Assembly: GCF_009909155.2 (NCBI RefSeq)
Contig: NZ_JAAAPM020000003.1
Location: 1 to 64,000, forward strand
DNA: 64,000 nucleotides
From: Flavobacterium undicola
Lineage (GTDB): Bacteria > Bacteroidota > Bacteroidia > Flavobacteriales > Flavobacteriaceae
Direction of reading: 5' to 3'
Shown: piece by piece, positions 9,820-19,741 of the stretch
Numbering within the stretch: position 1 is the first letter of the stretch
How the letters are laid out: every line of letters starts with the position of its first letter
Translations under genes and position numbers: made by a program
Notes under the pieces: generated by a model
Database searches by the model: none
The model's input: only the letters and a program-made list of their open reading frames with translations
Told to the model about the DNA's origin: nothing

Positions 9820-9991
9820 TATTGCCTGTCTTGTTCACAGGAGCAAGACTTTATTGAATTTATTATTGAATTTAAACAATGTTGTTGTTGTCTCACTGAG
9901 GTGAGAAATTAGTTTAGCATCTAAATGCATTTAGCCGAGAAATCGCCATTTATGCATTGCTTACTCAACAGAACGTAAACTAGTACAAAAA
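9820..9991 (+). promoter_or_regulatory. rpsI-rpsB spacer, candidate structured leader of rpsB
   Basis: The 172-bp spacer holds stem-forming sequence: AATGCATTTA near 9924 can pair with TTTATGCATT near 9950 across a 15-base loop, and short arms flank it (CTCACTGAGGTGAG near 9892). Many ribosomal protein operons are autoregulated through such leaders. No clear TAnnTTTG box is seen, so rpsB may be reached by read-through. The regulatory role is inferred. Confidence 0.35.
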
Positions 9992-10765
9992 ATGTCAAAC
10001 AAAGTAGAAGTAAAAGAATTACTAGAAGCAGGTGTTCACTTTGGACACATGACTAGAAAATGGGATCCAAACATGGCTCCTTACATTTATATGGAGCGTA
10101 ATGGTATTCACATTATCAACCTATATAAAACTGCAGCTAAAATTGAAGAAGCTAACGAAGCTTTGAAAAAAATCGCTGCATCAGGTAGAAAAATATTATT
10201 TGTTGCTACCAAAAAACAAGCAAAAGACATCGTTGCTGAAAAAGCAGCTGCTGCAAACATGCCTTACATCACTGAAAGATGGCCTGGTGGAATGTTAACA
10301 AACTTTGTTACTATCCGTAAAGCAGTTAAAAAAATGGCTACTATTGATAAAATGAAGAAAGATGGTACTTTCATGACGTTATCTAAAAAAGAGCGTTTAC
10401 AAGTAGATCGTCTTCGTGCTAAATTAGAAAAAAACTTAGGTTCAATCGCTGATATGTCTAGACTTCCAGCTGCATTGTTCGTAGTAGATATTAAAGCTGA
10501 GCACATCGCAATAAAAGAAGCTCAAAAATTAAACATTCCAGTTTTCGCAATGGTTGATACTAACTCTGATCCACGTGAAGTAGATTACGTTATCCCAGCC
10601 AATGATGATGCTTCTAAATCAATTGATAAAATTTTATCTTTAGTAACTGCTGCAGTTATCGAAGGACTTTCTGAAAGAGGTTCTGATAAAGAAACTACTG
10701 ATGTAGTAGCTGAAGAAGCTGCTCCAGTAGCAACTGAAACTGCTGCTCCAGCAACTGAAGAATAA
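9992..10765 (+). CDS. rpsB: 30S ribosomal protein S2
   Basis: S2 of 257 residues. Family segments are LLEAGVHFGHMTRKWDPNMAPYIY, FVATKKQAKDIV, ERWPGGMLTNF, and DTNSDPREVDYVIPANDDA near residue 190. The last 30 residues are an acidic, alanine-rich tail (AEEAAPVATETAAPATEE) longer than in enteric S2. It lies upstream of tsf, the widespread bacterial order, separated by a heptad fold-back repeat. Confidence 0.98.
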   Translation: MSNKVEVKELLEAGVHFGHMTRKWDPNMAPYIYMERNGIHIINLYKTAAKIEEANEALKKIAASGRKILFVATKKQAKDIVAEKAAAANMPYITERWPGGMLTNFVTIRKAVKKMATIDKMKKDGTFMTLSKKERLQVDRLRAKLEKNLGSIADMSRLPAALFVVDIKAEHIAIKEAQKLNIPVFAMVDTNSDPREVDYVIPANDDASKSIDKILSLVTAAVIEGLSERGSDKETTDVVAEEAAPVATETAAPATEE

Positions 10766-10775
10766 ATAAACTTTT

Positions 10776-10861
10776 AAATTCCAAATTTTAAATTCCAAAT
10801 TCCAAAATCAGATTTTTTAACTATCTGATAACGTTGGAATTTGGGATTTGAAGATTGGAAT
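10776..10861. repeat. Inverted 7-bp phased repeat between rpsB and tsf
   Basis: Left arm: aaattcc, aaatttt, aaattcc, aaattcc, aaaatca in 7-bp phase (10776-10810). Right arm: ttggaat, ttgggat, ttgaaga, ttggaat (10834-10861). The arms are complementary in character, and ATCAGAT (10807-10813) pairs with ATCTGAT (10823-10829) at the centre. It would form a long hairpin in the rpsB-tsf message. Confidence 0.8.
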
Positions 10862-10892
10862 TTTTACTTTTAAACCTTAAAAATAAAATACT

Positions 10893-11861
10893 ATGTCAAC
10901 TATAACAATAACGGCAGCAGACGTAAATAAATTAAGACAAACTACAGGTGCCGGAATGATGGACTGTAAAAAAGCTTTAGTTGAAGCTGAAGGAGATTTC
11001 GATAAGGCTATACAAAACCTTAGAGAAAAAGGACAAAAAGTTGCTGATAACCGTTCTGACCGTGAGTCTTCTGAAGGAGCAGCTGTTTCCTTTATCAATG
11101 CAGACAAAACTAAAGGAGCTATCATTACTTTAAACTGTGAAACAGATTTCGTAGGTAAGAATGAAACTTTCGTAGCTTTAGCTAAAGAATTAGTTGAAAA
11201 AGCGATCAATTTCTCTTCTAAAGAAGAATTCTTAGCTTCAGATTTCAACGGAATTACTGTTGCTGAAAAATTAATCGAGCAAACTGGTGTTATTGGAGAA
11301 AAAATTGAAATCGGTGGTTTCGAAATCGTAGAAGGTGCTTTCGTTGGATCTTATGTTCACGTTAACAAAATTGCTGCTTTAACAGCTATTTCTGCATCAG
11401 TTCCTAATGCTGACGTATTAACTAAAGACATCTCTATGCAAGTTGCTTCTATGGGAGCTGATACATTATCTTACAAAGATTTTGATCCAGCTTTCGTTGC
11501 TTCTGAACTTGATGCTCGTATTGCTATCATCGAAAAAGAAAATGAAGAAGCAAAACGTTTAGGAAAAACTTTAAAAAATGTTCCTAAATATATTTCTTTC
11601 TCTCAATTAACTGAAGAAGTTTTAAAACAAGCTGAAGAAGATGCTAAAGCTGAATTAAAAGCTGAAGGTAAACCAGAACAAATTTGGGATAAAATTATTC
11701 CAGGAAAAATTCAACGTTTTATCTCTGACAATACTACTTTAGACCAAGAGAAAGCCTTACTAGATCAAAACTTCATCAAAGATGACAGTAAAAAAGTTGG
11801 TGATTATGTTAAAGGATTCAATGTAGAAATTTCAGCTTTCAAAAGAGTTGCTTTAGGTTAA
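10893..11861 (+). CDS. tsf: Translation elongation factor Ts
   Basis: EF-Ts of 322 residues, the guanine nucleotide exchange factor for EF-Tu. The N-terminal UBA-like domain (VNKLRQTTGAGMMDCKKALVEAEGDFDKAIQNLREKG) and the TDFVGKNETF motif that contacts EF-Tu are intact. It follows rpsB and is closed by the terminator at 11886-11913. The dimerization half carries a charged insertion near residues 205-265, common in Bacteroidota EF-Ts as far as I recall. Confidence 0.97.
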   Translation: MSTITITAADVNKLRQTTGAGMMDCKKALVEAEGDFDKAIQNLREKGQKVADNRSDRESSEGAAVSFINADKTKGAIITLNCETDFVGKNETFVALAKELVEKAINFSSKEEFLASDFNGITVAEKLIEQTGVIGEKIEIGGFEIVEGAFVGSYVHVNKIAALTAISASVPNADVLTKDISMQVASMGADTLSYKDFDPAFVASELDARIAIIEKENEEAKRLGKTLKNVPKYISFSQLTEEVLKQAEEDAKAELKAEGKPEQIWDKIIPGKIQRFISDNTTLDQEKALLDQNFIKDDSKKVGDYVKGFNVEISAFKRVALG

Positions 11862-11885
11862 TCTAATTCGATCACAATCATATTG

Positions 11886-11913
11886 AATCCCATTCGTTCA
11901 TTCGAATGGGATT
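11886..11913 (+). terminator. Terminator after tsf
   Basis: AATCCCATTCG (11886-11896) pairs with CGAATGGGATT (11903-11913) over a 6-base loop and is followed by a T-rich run to about 11925. It lies 24 bp after the tsf stop. Confidence 0.85.
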
Positions 11914-11992
11914 TATTTTTTTATTTTAACTTTTGTCGCATTCTTAAATTCAAAATAAAGAAACTAAATTTGGTTGAATCAAATCCAGAAAT

Positions 11993-12640
11993 ATGTTTCA
12001 ATCCAAAAAAGACACTGTTTATCTAATTCTCGCTGGAATATTTATTACCAATGCTGTTGTAGCCGAATTAATAGGCGGAAAACTCATTCAAATTGGTCCC
12101 TTTATCATGAGCCTCGGAATTCTTCCCTGGCCTATTGTTTTCATCACCACCGATATCATCAATGAACATTTTGGAAAGGACGGAGTCAAAAAACTCTCTT
12201 ATATAACCGCAGGACTTATTGCTTATTGCATTCTGATTCTTTTCATCGGGACAAAAATCCCTGCTTTTATCACTAAAGAAACGGTTAATGACGAACAATT
12301 TTATGCCGTTTTTGGTCAAGGGTTGTTCATTATGGTTGCCAGCATTATTGCCTTTCTAATTTCTCAGTTAATCGATGTTTCTATTTTTTGGTTTTTGCGA
12401 AACAAAACCGGCAAAAAAATGATTTGGCTTCGAAGTACAGGTTCTACTTTAATATCCCAACTTATTGACAGTTTTATCGTTTCGGGAATTGCCTTTTGGC
12501 TCACAGGAAAAATCACAACGAGTCAATACCTCAACATGTCTATCACAGGTTATACCTTCAAATTAATACTAGCTATTGTTTTAACACCATTAATTTACCT
12601 TGGACATCACCTCATTGAAAAATACATTCACAACAAATAA
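11993..12640 (+). CDS. yhhQ: Queuosine precursor transporter (YhhQ/VUT family)
   Basis: An inner-membrane protein of 215 residues with about six hydrophobic segments. The family segment NAVVAELIGGKLIQIGPFIMSLGILPWPIVFITTDIINEHFG is recognisable; the paired acidic residues in TDIINE are conserved in the YhhQ/DUF165 family. Family members import queuine-pathway precursors such as preQ0/preQ1. It ends 3 bp before tag, so the two are probably co-transcribed; the link to DNA repair looks incidental. No queuosine synthesis gene is in the window. Confidence 0.88.
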   Translation: MFQSKKDTVYLILAGIFITNAVVAELIGGKLIQIGPFIMSLGILPWPIVFITTDIINEHFGKDGVKKLSYITAGLIAYCILILFIGTKIPAFITKETVNDEQFYAVFGQGLFIMVASIIAFLISQLIDVSIFWFLRNKTGKKMIWLRSTGSTLISQLIDSFIVSGIAFWLTGKITTSQYLNMSITGYTFKLILAIVLTPLIYLGHHLIEKYIHNK

Positions 12641-12643
12641 ACC

Positions 12644-13207
12644 ATGGATAACAAAACACGTTGCGCTTGGTGCGAAAAAGACGATTTATATAGAAAATAC
12701 CACGATGAAGAATGGGGAAAACCTGTGTATGATGATGCCACTTTATTCGAATTTTTAATATTGGAAACTTTTCAAGCGGGATTGAGTTGGTACACAATTT
12801 TGGCAAAGAGAGAAAATTTTCGCTCAGCGTTTGATAATTTCAACTATAAAAAAATAGCTGATTATCAGGAAGACAAAATTCAGGAATTACTTTTAGACGC
12901 AGGTATCATTCGAAACAAACTCAAAGTATATTCTGCCATTTCCAATGCCATTGCATTTATGAAAGTACAGGAAGAATTTGGTAGTTTTTCGAAATACATT
13001 TGGGGTTTTGTAGATGGCAAACCCATTGACAACAAACTCCAAAGTCTCAAAGACATTCCTGCCACAACTCCGCTTTCAGATGCCATTAGCAAAGATTTAA
13101 AAAAGCGTGGTTTTAAATTTGTTGGCTCCACCGTAGTTTATGCACACATGCAGGCAACAGGAATGGTTAACGATCACATACAAAGTTGCTGGACAAGAAA
13201 ACAGTAA
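12644..13207 (+). CDS. tag: DNA-3-methyladenine glycosylase I
   Basis: A 187-residue Tag enzyme, which removes 3-methyladenine from alkylated DNA. The zinc-binding start (RCAWCEKDDLYRKYHDEEWGKPVYDD) and the catalytic region (LILETFQAGLSWYTILAKRENFRSAF) are intact. The C-terminal zinc ligands are visible in AHMQATGMVNDHIQSCW. It begins 3 bp after the yhhQ stop. Confidence 0.96.
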   Translation: MDNKTRCAWCEKDDLYRKYHDEEWGKPVYDDATLFEFLILETFQAGLSWYTILAKRENFRSAFDNFNYKKIADYQEDKIQELLLDAGIIRNKLKVYSAISNAIAFMKVQEEFGSFSKYIWGFVDGKPIDNKLQSLKDIPATTPLSDAISKDLKKRGFKFVGSTVVYAHMQATGMVNDHIQSCWTRKQ

Positions 13208-13285
13208 ATAGTGTTCAGTTTAGAAGTATTCAGTATAAAATTGTTAAACTTCTAACTTCTAAAATCTTATTTCTAACTTTTTCAT

Positions 13286-13293
13286 TACATTTG
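13286..13293 (+). promoter_or_regulatory. -7 box of the thiamine operon promoter
   Basis: TACATTTG matches TAnnTTTG exactly. Transcription would start near 13299, at the 5' edge of the TPP riboswitch. No convincing TTTG lies at the -33 position. Confidence 0.7.
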
Positions 13294-13299
13294 TCGCTC

Positions 13300-13382
13300 A
13301 CTTTAGGGGTGTCTGCAATCGCAGGCTGAGATTTTACCCTCTGAACCTGATCTAGTTCATACTAGCGTAGGGAAAAGTAAGA
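13300..13382 (+). promoter_or_regulatory. TPP riboswitch of the thi operon
   Basis: The conserved THI-element blocks occur in order: GGGGTG (13306-13311), GCTGAGA with TTTTACCC (13325-13339), CTGAACCTGATCTAGTTCAT (13341-13360) and the closing TAGGGAA (13368-13374). The RNA binds thiamine pyrophosphate and normally lowers expression of the following genes when the ligand is plentiful. The sequence ACTTTAGG at its 5' edge (13300-13307) is complementary to CCTAAAGT (13422-13429) just before thiS, a possible expression-platform pairing. thiS begins 72 bp downstream. Confidence 0.95.
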
Positions 13383-13453
13383 TGACTTCCATAGTCCCAT
13401 TTTTGGGCAATTGTAGCCATTCCTAAAGTAGTACTCATACTAAATCAAAAGGA

Positions 13454-13660
13454 ATGGAACTAAAGATCAACAACCAAATCAAACAATTTCAAGCAGATGC
13501 ACTAAGCATTCAAGCCTTGCTCGATATTGAAATTCCCCAAAAACAAAATGGCATTGCTATAGCCATAAACAACAGCGTAATTCCAAAATCCAATTGGAAC
13601 AGCCACCTCCTATCCGAAACGGACGATATTTTAATTATTTCGGCTACACAGGGTGGATAA
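13454..13660 (+). CDS. thiS: Sulfur carrier protein ThiS
   Basis: A 68-residue ubiquitin-fold sulfur carrier ending in the required Gly-Gly (SATQGG). ThiF adenylates this C-terminus, it is converted to a thiocarboxylate, and it hands sulfur to ThiG to build the thiazole ring. It is the first gene behind the TPP riboswitch. A 128-bp spacer with short heptad repeats separates it from thiC. Confidence 0.95.
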   Translation: MELKINNQIKQFQADALSIQALLDIEIPQKQNGIAIAINNSVIPKSNWNSHLLSETDDILIISATQGG

Positions 13661-13683
13661 ACATTTTAAATTCCAAAAACTAA

Positions 13684-15612
<1,929 letters not shown>

Positions 15613-15696
15613 GAATTAAGATTCTGAGTATTAAGTATCAAGACTAAAGGAATAAAACTCATAAAATCTTAATACTTAATACTTCTTACTTGATAC
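15613..15696. repeat. 84-bp inverted heptad element between thiC and the TenI-like gene
   Basis: Twelve 7-mers run in one phase from the base after the thiC stop: gaattaa, gattctg, agtatta, agtatca and so on, then ttaatac, ttaatac, ttcttac, ttgatac. The second half is the inverted counterpart of the first, giving an imperfect hairpin. The start of the next coding region at 15705 lies just past it. Confidence 0.8.
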
Positions 15697-15704
15697 ATTT
15701 TAAT

Positions 15705-16301
15705 ATGATAGTCATTTCCAATCCAATTGCAATAGCAAACGAAATCAACACCATCCATGCTCTTTTTGAACGTGGATTGGAGTTGCTGCACGTTAGAAAA
15801 CCTGAGTTTTCAGCGGAAGAAATGAAAACTTTTGTAGCTGCTATTGGATTGGAATATCGACGCAAACTGGTTTTACACAGTGAGCATCAAATAGCAGAAG
15901 ATTTAGGTATTAATCGACTCCATTTTTCAGAAAAAATGAGGGAACAAATCAATCCCGAAACTTTGTATCATTACAATGAAAAAAGGATTCATCTATCGAC
16001 TTCCATTCATACTATAGAAGCCTTTAACGATTTGAGAATCTTTTTTCAATATGCATTTCTAAGCCCTGTTTATAATAGTATTTCGAAAGAAAATTACAAG
16101 TCAAAAATCGATTTATTGAACGCAATACAAAACCGAACCAATCATCAAACTAAACTCGTTGCGTTAGGTGGAATTGAATCTGCTAATATTCAAAAAACAC
16201 TCGCAGCTGGTTTTGATAATGTAGCCCTTTTAGGCACTATTTGGAACACAAACCAACCCATAAAAAACTTCGAATTATGTCAACAAATCGTCCTTTCGTA
16301 A
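15705..16301 (+). CDS. TenI/ThiE-like thiamine phosphate synthase family protein
   Basis: A 198-residue TIM-barrel protein of the ThiE/TenI family. Start at the ATG 15705 (MIVISNPIAIANEIN); a TTG at 15690 would read into the heptad repeat. It lacks ThiE hallmarks: the INDNVPLAL and DGVHLG segments are replaced by VLHSEHQIAEDLG and NRLHFS. It keeps the STSIHTIEAF histidine region and LSPVYNS loop. Because a canonical ThiE is encoded at 17025, this copy is more likely a TenI-type thiazole tautomerase acting after ThiG, but that is inference. Its end overlaps thiD by 25 bp. Confidence 0.75.
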   Translation: MIVISNPIAIANEINTIHALFERGLELLHVRKPEFSAEEMKTFVAAIGLEYRRKLVLHSEHQIAEDLGINRLHFSEKMREQINPETLYHYNEKRIHLSTSIHTIEAFNDLRIFFQYAFLSPVYNSISKENYKSKIDLLNAIQNRTNHQTKLVALGGIESANIQKTLAAGFDNVALLGTIWNTNQPIKNFELCQQIVLS

Positions 16302-17032
16302 TAAGCATTGCCGGTTTTGATCCTTCGGCTGGTGCTGGGGTTTTGGCAGATGTCAAAACATTCGAACAACATCAGGTATATGGTTTTGCTATCAATACGG
16401 CAAACACGATTCAGACTGAAAATGATTTTGTGAGTATTGAATGGACTGCACTCGATTTTGTATTACAATCGATCGAAACACTATTCGAAGCTTATGAAAT
16501 TAAAGCGGTTAAAATTGGGATTGTTCCTTCATTAGACTATTTAAAATCGATTGTTTTTTTGATAAAAAAGCTTTCGCCAAAAACCAAAATAGTTTGGGAC
16601 ACAGTTTTAAGATCTACTACTGAATTTGACTTTTTGACTATTGAAAATCAAAACGATTTGATTGCTATTTTGAAAGAAATAGAGCTGATAACTCCCAATT
16701 ATTATGAAATTTTAAAATTGGATTCCAAAGAAAAATCAGTTGAAGTTATTACCGAAAAACTATCCAAAAACTGCTCTATTTTATTAAAAGGAGGACATCA
16801 TCCCACAGAAATTGGTACCGATTATTTACATACACCAAATCAATTTTTTAGACTGGAATCTAAAAATGCCAAAATACATCCAAAACACGGTTCGGGTTGT
16901 GTATTATCCGCAGCTATAACCGCTAATCTGGCCTTAGAACAAGAGCTTTTAACTGCCTGCAAAAACGGCAAAAATTATACGGAAAACTTTTTATTATCTA
17001 ATCCCTCACAATTAGGACATCATTATGTATAA
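16277..17032 (+). CDS. thiD: Hydroxymethylpyrimidine/phosphomethylpyrimidine kinase
   Basis: A 251-residue ribokinase-fold enzyme that phosphorylates HMP and HMP-phosphate to HMP-pyrophosphate. The N-terminal ISIAGFDPSAGAGVLADVKTF, LLKGGHH, and the anion-hole region KHGSGCVLSAAI (catalytic Cys in GSGC) are present. The ATG at 16277 (MSTNRPFVISIAGFD) is chosen over an upstream TTG. It overlaps the preceding gene by 25 bp and thiE by 8 bp, pointing to tight translational coupling. Confidence 0.95.
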   Translation: MSTNRPFVISIAGFDPSAGAGVLADVKTFEQHQVYGFAINTANTIQTENDFVSIEWTALDFVLQSIETLFEAYEIKAVKIGIVPSLDYLKSIVFLIKKLSPKTKIVWDTVLRSTTEFDFLTIENQNDLIAILKEIELITPNYYEILKLDSKEKSVEVITEKLSKNCSILLKGGHHPTEIGTDYLHTPNQFFRLESKNAKIHPKHGSGCVLSAAITANLALEQELLTACKNGKNYTENFLLSNPSQLGHHYV

Positions 17033-17663
17033 GCGTTTACAATATATATCGCAAGGAAACACAATTGAAGCACAATTGCACAACATTCAGCAAGCTTTAC
17101 AGCATGGTTGTCAATGGATTCAAATGCGTTTCAAAAATGCTACTTCAGAAGATACGTTTACTTTGGCAGAAGCCGTAAAAATCTTGTGCAACGAATATTC
17201 AGCCACATTTATCATCAACGACAATGTACCGCTAGCACTTGAAATTGATGCCGACGGCGTTCATTTAGGACTAAGCGACATGAAAATAGCCAATGCAAGA
17301 GCAATTCTGGGCAACCAAAAAATCATTGGTGGTACAGCAAATACTTTTGAGGATATTCAAAAACACATCAATCAAGGGGCTGATTATATTGGTTTAGGTC
17401 CTTTTCGTTTTACAAAAACCAAAGAAAAATTAAGTCCGATTTTAGGATTAGAGGGCTACCAAAACATCCTGAGTCAGCTGCAAGAGCAACAAATAAAAAC
17501 ACCTGTTTATGCTATTGGAGGCATCCTGACTGACGATGTGGAATCCATCATCAAAACAGGAATTCATGGTATTGCCGTTTCAGGATTGATTACTGAAAGC
17601 GATAGCAAAACAAAATTAATAACTGAACTTAACGAAAAATTATATGGAAACGTCATTGTTTAA
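17025..17663 (+). CDS. thiE: Thiamine phosphate synthase
   Basis: A 212-residue TIM-barrel enzyme that joins HMP-pyrophosphate and thiazole phosphate into thiamine monophosphate. Canonical residues are present: [57 protein letters not shown] and YAIGGI. It overlaps thiD (8 bp) and thiG (20 bp). This is the likely catalytic ThiE, in contrast to the TenI-like copy upstream. Confidence 0.95.
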   Translation: MYKRLQYISQGNTIEAQLHNIQQALQHGCQWIQMRFKNATSEDTFTLAEAVKILCNEYSATFIINDNVPLALEIDADGVHLGLSDMKIANARAILGNQKIIGGTANTFEDIQKHINQGADYIGLGPFRFTKTKEKLSPILGLEGYQNILSQLQEQQIKTPVYAIGGILTDDVESIIKTGIHGIAVSGLITESDSKTKLITELNEKLYGNVIV

Positions 17664-18420
17664 AATTGGAGATAAAGAACTGCAATCTCGTTTGTTTTTA
17701 GGAACAGGGAAATTTGGTTCGAATATCCAAATGGAAGAAGCTATTTTGGCTTCTGGGAGCGAATTAGTTACGGTTGCCTTAAAACGTGTCGATTTAGAAA
17801 CGGATACCGATGCTATTTTATCGCATTTAAAACATCCTGGAATCAATTTATTGCCTAATACATCAGGAGCGAGAAATGCTAAAGAAGCCGTTTTTGCAGC
17901 ACAATTGGCAAGAGAAGCTCTGGAAACAAATTGGTTAAAACTCGAAATTCATCCCGACCCAAGATACCTGCTACCCGACCCAATCGAAACCTTGAAAGCC
18001 ACAGAGGAGTTGGCCAAATTAGGATTTATCGTTTTGCCTTACATCCACGCCGATCCCGTTTTGTGCAAACGCTTGGAAGATGTGGGAACAGCAGCAGTAA
18101 TGCCTTTAGGTTCGCCAATAGGAAGTAACAAAGGATTAAAAACGATTGATTTTCTGGAAATTATCATCGAACAATCTAAAGTTCCTGTGATTATTGATGC
18201 GGGAATTGGAGCGCCTTCGGATGCGGCAAAAGCAATGGAAATGGGTGCCGATGCCGTTTTAGTCAACACCGCAATTGCAGTTGCCGGTAATCCGAAATTG
18301 ATGGCAGAAGCGTTCAAAGAAGCCGTAATTGCAGGCCGAAAAGCCTACGAAGCCAGACTAGGACAACAATACAAGCATGCAATAGCATCGAGCCCTTTGA
18401 CAGCGTTTTTATATGAGTAA
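17644..18420 (+). CDS. thiG: Thiazole synthase ThiG
   Basis: A 258-residue TIM-barrel thiazole synthase that combines deoxyxylulose phosphate, dehydroglycine (from ThiH) and ThiS sulfur. Family segments: [19 protein letters not shown] region [42 protein letters not shown] [13 protein letters not shown], and [31 protein letters not shown]. It overlaps thiE by 20 bp. Confidence 0.97.
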   Translation: METSLFKIGDKELQSRLFLGTGKFGSNIQMEEAILASGSELVTVALKRVDLETDTDAILSHLKHPGINLLPNTSGARNAKEAVFAAQLAREALETNWLKLEIHPDPRYLLPDPIETLKATEELAKLGFIVLPYIHADPVLCKRLEDVGTAAVMPLGSPIGSNKGLKTIDFLEIIIEQSKVPVIIDAGIGAPSDAAKAMEMGADAVLVNTAIAVAGNPKLMAEAFKEAVIAGRKAYEARLGQQYKHAIASSPLTAFLYE

Positions 18421-18425
18421 TCCTC

Positions 18426-18545
18426 TCCCCAACCCTCTCCAAAGGAGAGGGAGACGGAATAGAAATACTTTGTGTTCAATAAAAAATAGTAAACACAAAA
18501 CTTTGTGAACTTAGCGGAATCTTTGTGCCCTTTGCGGTTAAATTT
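18426..18545. repeat. Interspersed repeats between thiG and thiH
   Basis: CCCTCTCC and GGAGAGGG form a short hairpin near 18434-18452. It is followed by an 'actttgtgaacttagcgg ... ctttgcggttaa' stretch (18498-18541) that recurs in weaker form near 20500, 35760 and 35885. The 145-bp gap is large for the inside of this otherwise overlapping operon. Confidence 0.65.
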
Positions 18546-18565
18546 TTCGTGCTAAAAATGAAACA

Positions 18566-19678
18566 ATGACAACATTTAAATCGGTTTTTGAACAATTCGA
18601 CTGGGAAACCATTAAGACTAAAATATACAGTACTTCTGCCTCAGACGTGGAACGTTCTTTGGCAAAAATCAAAAGGAATCTAGATGATTTTTTGGTATTA
18701 ATTTCTCCTGCTGCTCAACCGTATTTGGAACAAATGGCGCAGTTAAGTCATGAATTGACCAAAAAAAGATTTGGTAAAACGATTCAGATGTATGCTCCGT
18801 TGTATCTCAGTAACGAGTGTCAAAATATTTGCACCTATTGTGGTTTTAGTCTGGACAACAAAATCAAACGAAAAACACTTACCGATCCAGAAATAAAATT
18901 AGAAGTTGAAGCCTTGAAAAAAGCAGGATTTGACCATGTTTTATTGGTAACCGGAGAAGCTAATTATACTGTAAACATCAATTATTTTCTAAATGCTATT
19001 GAACAAATCAAAAAGGATTTTTCGATAATATCCGTAGAAGTACAACCGCTTTCAACAGAAGAATACACACAATTGCATCAGGCTGGAGTGTATTCGGTTT
19101 TAGTGTATCAGGAAACCTATCATAAAGAAGTGTACAAACAATACCATACCAAGGGTAAGAAATCTAATTTTGATTTTCGTTTGGAAACGCCAGACAGAGT
19201 CGGCTCAGCGGGAATTCACAAAATAGGATTGGGTGTTTTATTAGGATTAGAAGATTGGCGTACTGACAGTTTTTTCAATGCACTACATTTAGATTATTTG
19301 CAAAAAACCTATTGGCAAACTAAATACACGGTTTCTTTCCCTCGATTGCGTCCCGCAGAAGGAGTTATTAAGCCCAATTTCATAATGGACGACAAGGATT
19401 TAACCCAACTGATTTGTGCGTATCGCTTGTGGAATGAAGATGTAGAGATTTCGTTATCAACCCGAGAGAATGAAAAATTCCGCAATCATATTATCCCGAT
19501 TGGAATTACCAGTATGAGTGCCGGTTCAAAAACCAATCCGGGTGGTTATGTTGTAGACCCGCAATCATTGGAACAATTTGAAATTAGTGACGAACGCTCT
19601 TCTTTCGAAATCGCATCCATCATTTCTAAAAGTGGATACGAGCCCGTATGGAAAGATTGGGATAGAACTTATTTTTAA
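18566..19678 (+). CDS. thiH: 2-iminoacetate synthase ThiH
   Basis: Radical-SAM tyrosine lyase of 370 residues that gives dehydroglycine for thiazole formation. The [4Fe-4S] motif C-x3-C-x2-C is visible in ECQNICTYCGFS (near residue 90). Other family segments: GFDHVLLVTGEA, VQPLSTEEY, YQETYHKEVYKQYH, SFPRLRPAEG and GSKTNPGGY. The presence of ThiH and no ThiO gene in the operon indicates the anaerobe/enteric-type glycine-imine route from tyrosine. Confidence 0.97.
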   Translation: MTTFKSVFEQFDWETIKTKIYSTSASDVERSLAKIKRNLDDFLVLISPAAQPYLEQMAQLSHELTKKRFGKTIQMYAPLYLSNECQNICTYCGFSLDNKIKRKTLTDPEIKLEVEALKKAGFDHVLLVTGEANYTVNINYFLNAIEQIKKDFSIISVEVQPLSTEEYTQLHQAGVYSVLVYQETYHKEVYKQYHTKGKKSNFDFRLETPDRVGSAGIHKIGLGVLLGLEDWRTDSFFNALHLDYLQKTYWQTKYTVSFPRLRPAEGVIKPNFIMDDKDLTQLICAYRLWNEDVEISLSTRENEKFRNHIIPIGITSMSAGSKTNPGGYVVDPQSLEQFEISDERSSFEIASIISKSGYEPVWKDWDRTYF

Positions 19679-19683
19679 AGTTC

Positions 19684-19732
19684 CTGAGGTACTAAGATTC
19701 TTAGCATCTCAGCAACTTACCAACTTAGAACC
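19684..19732. repeat. Heptad fold-back between thiH and thiF
   Basis: Seven 7-mers (ctgaggt, actaaga, ttcttag, catctca, gcaactt, accaact, tagaacc) fill the gap. The first four fold back on each other (CTGAG with CTCAG, CTAAGA with TCTTAG). Confidence 0.65.
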
Positions 19733-19741
19733 TTATAAAAG

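Noticed and set aside
9820..9991. tRNA-like folding in the rpsI-rpsB spacer
   Set aside because: No cloverleaf, no T-loop consensus and no CCA-type end could be found.
10877..11248. Long open frame on the minus strand opposite tsf
   Set aside because: It mirrors the tsf codon pattern and encodes no recognisable protein; tsf is certain.
16241..16276. Longer N-terminus of thiD from an upstream TTG
   Set aside because: The added residues lie on the preceding gene and are not part of the family; MSTNRPFVISIAGFD fits.
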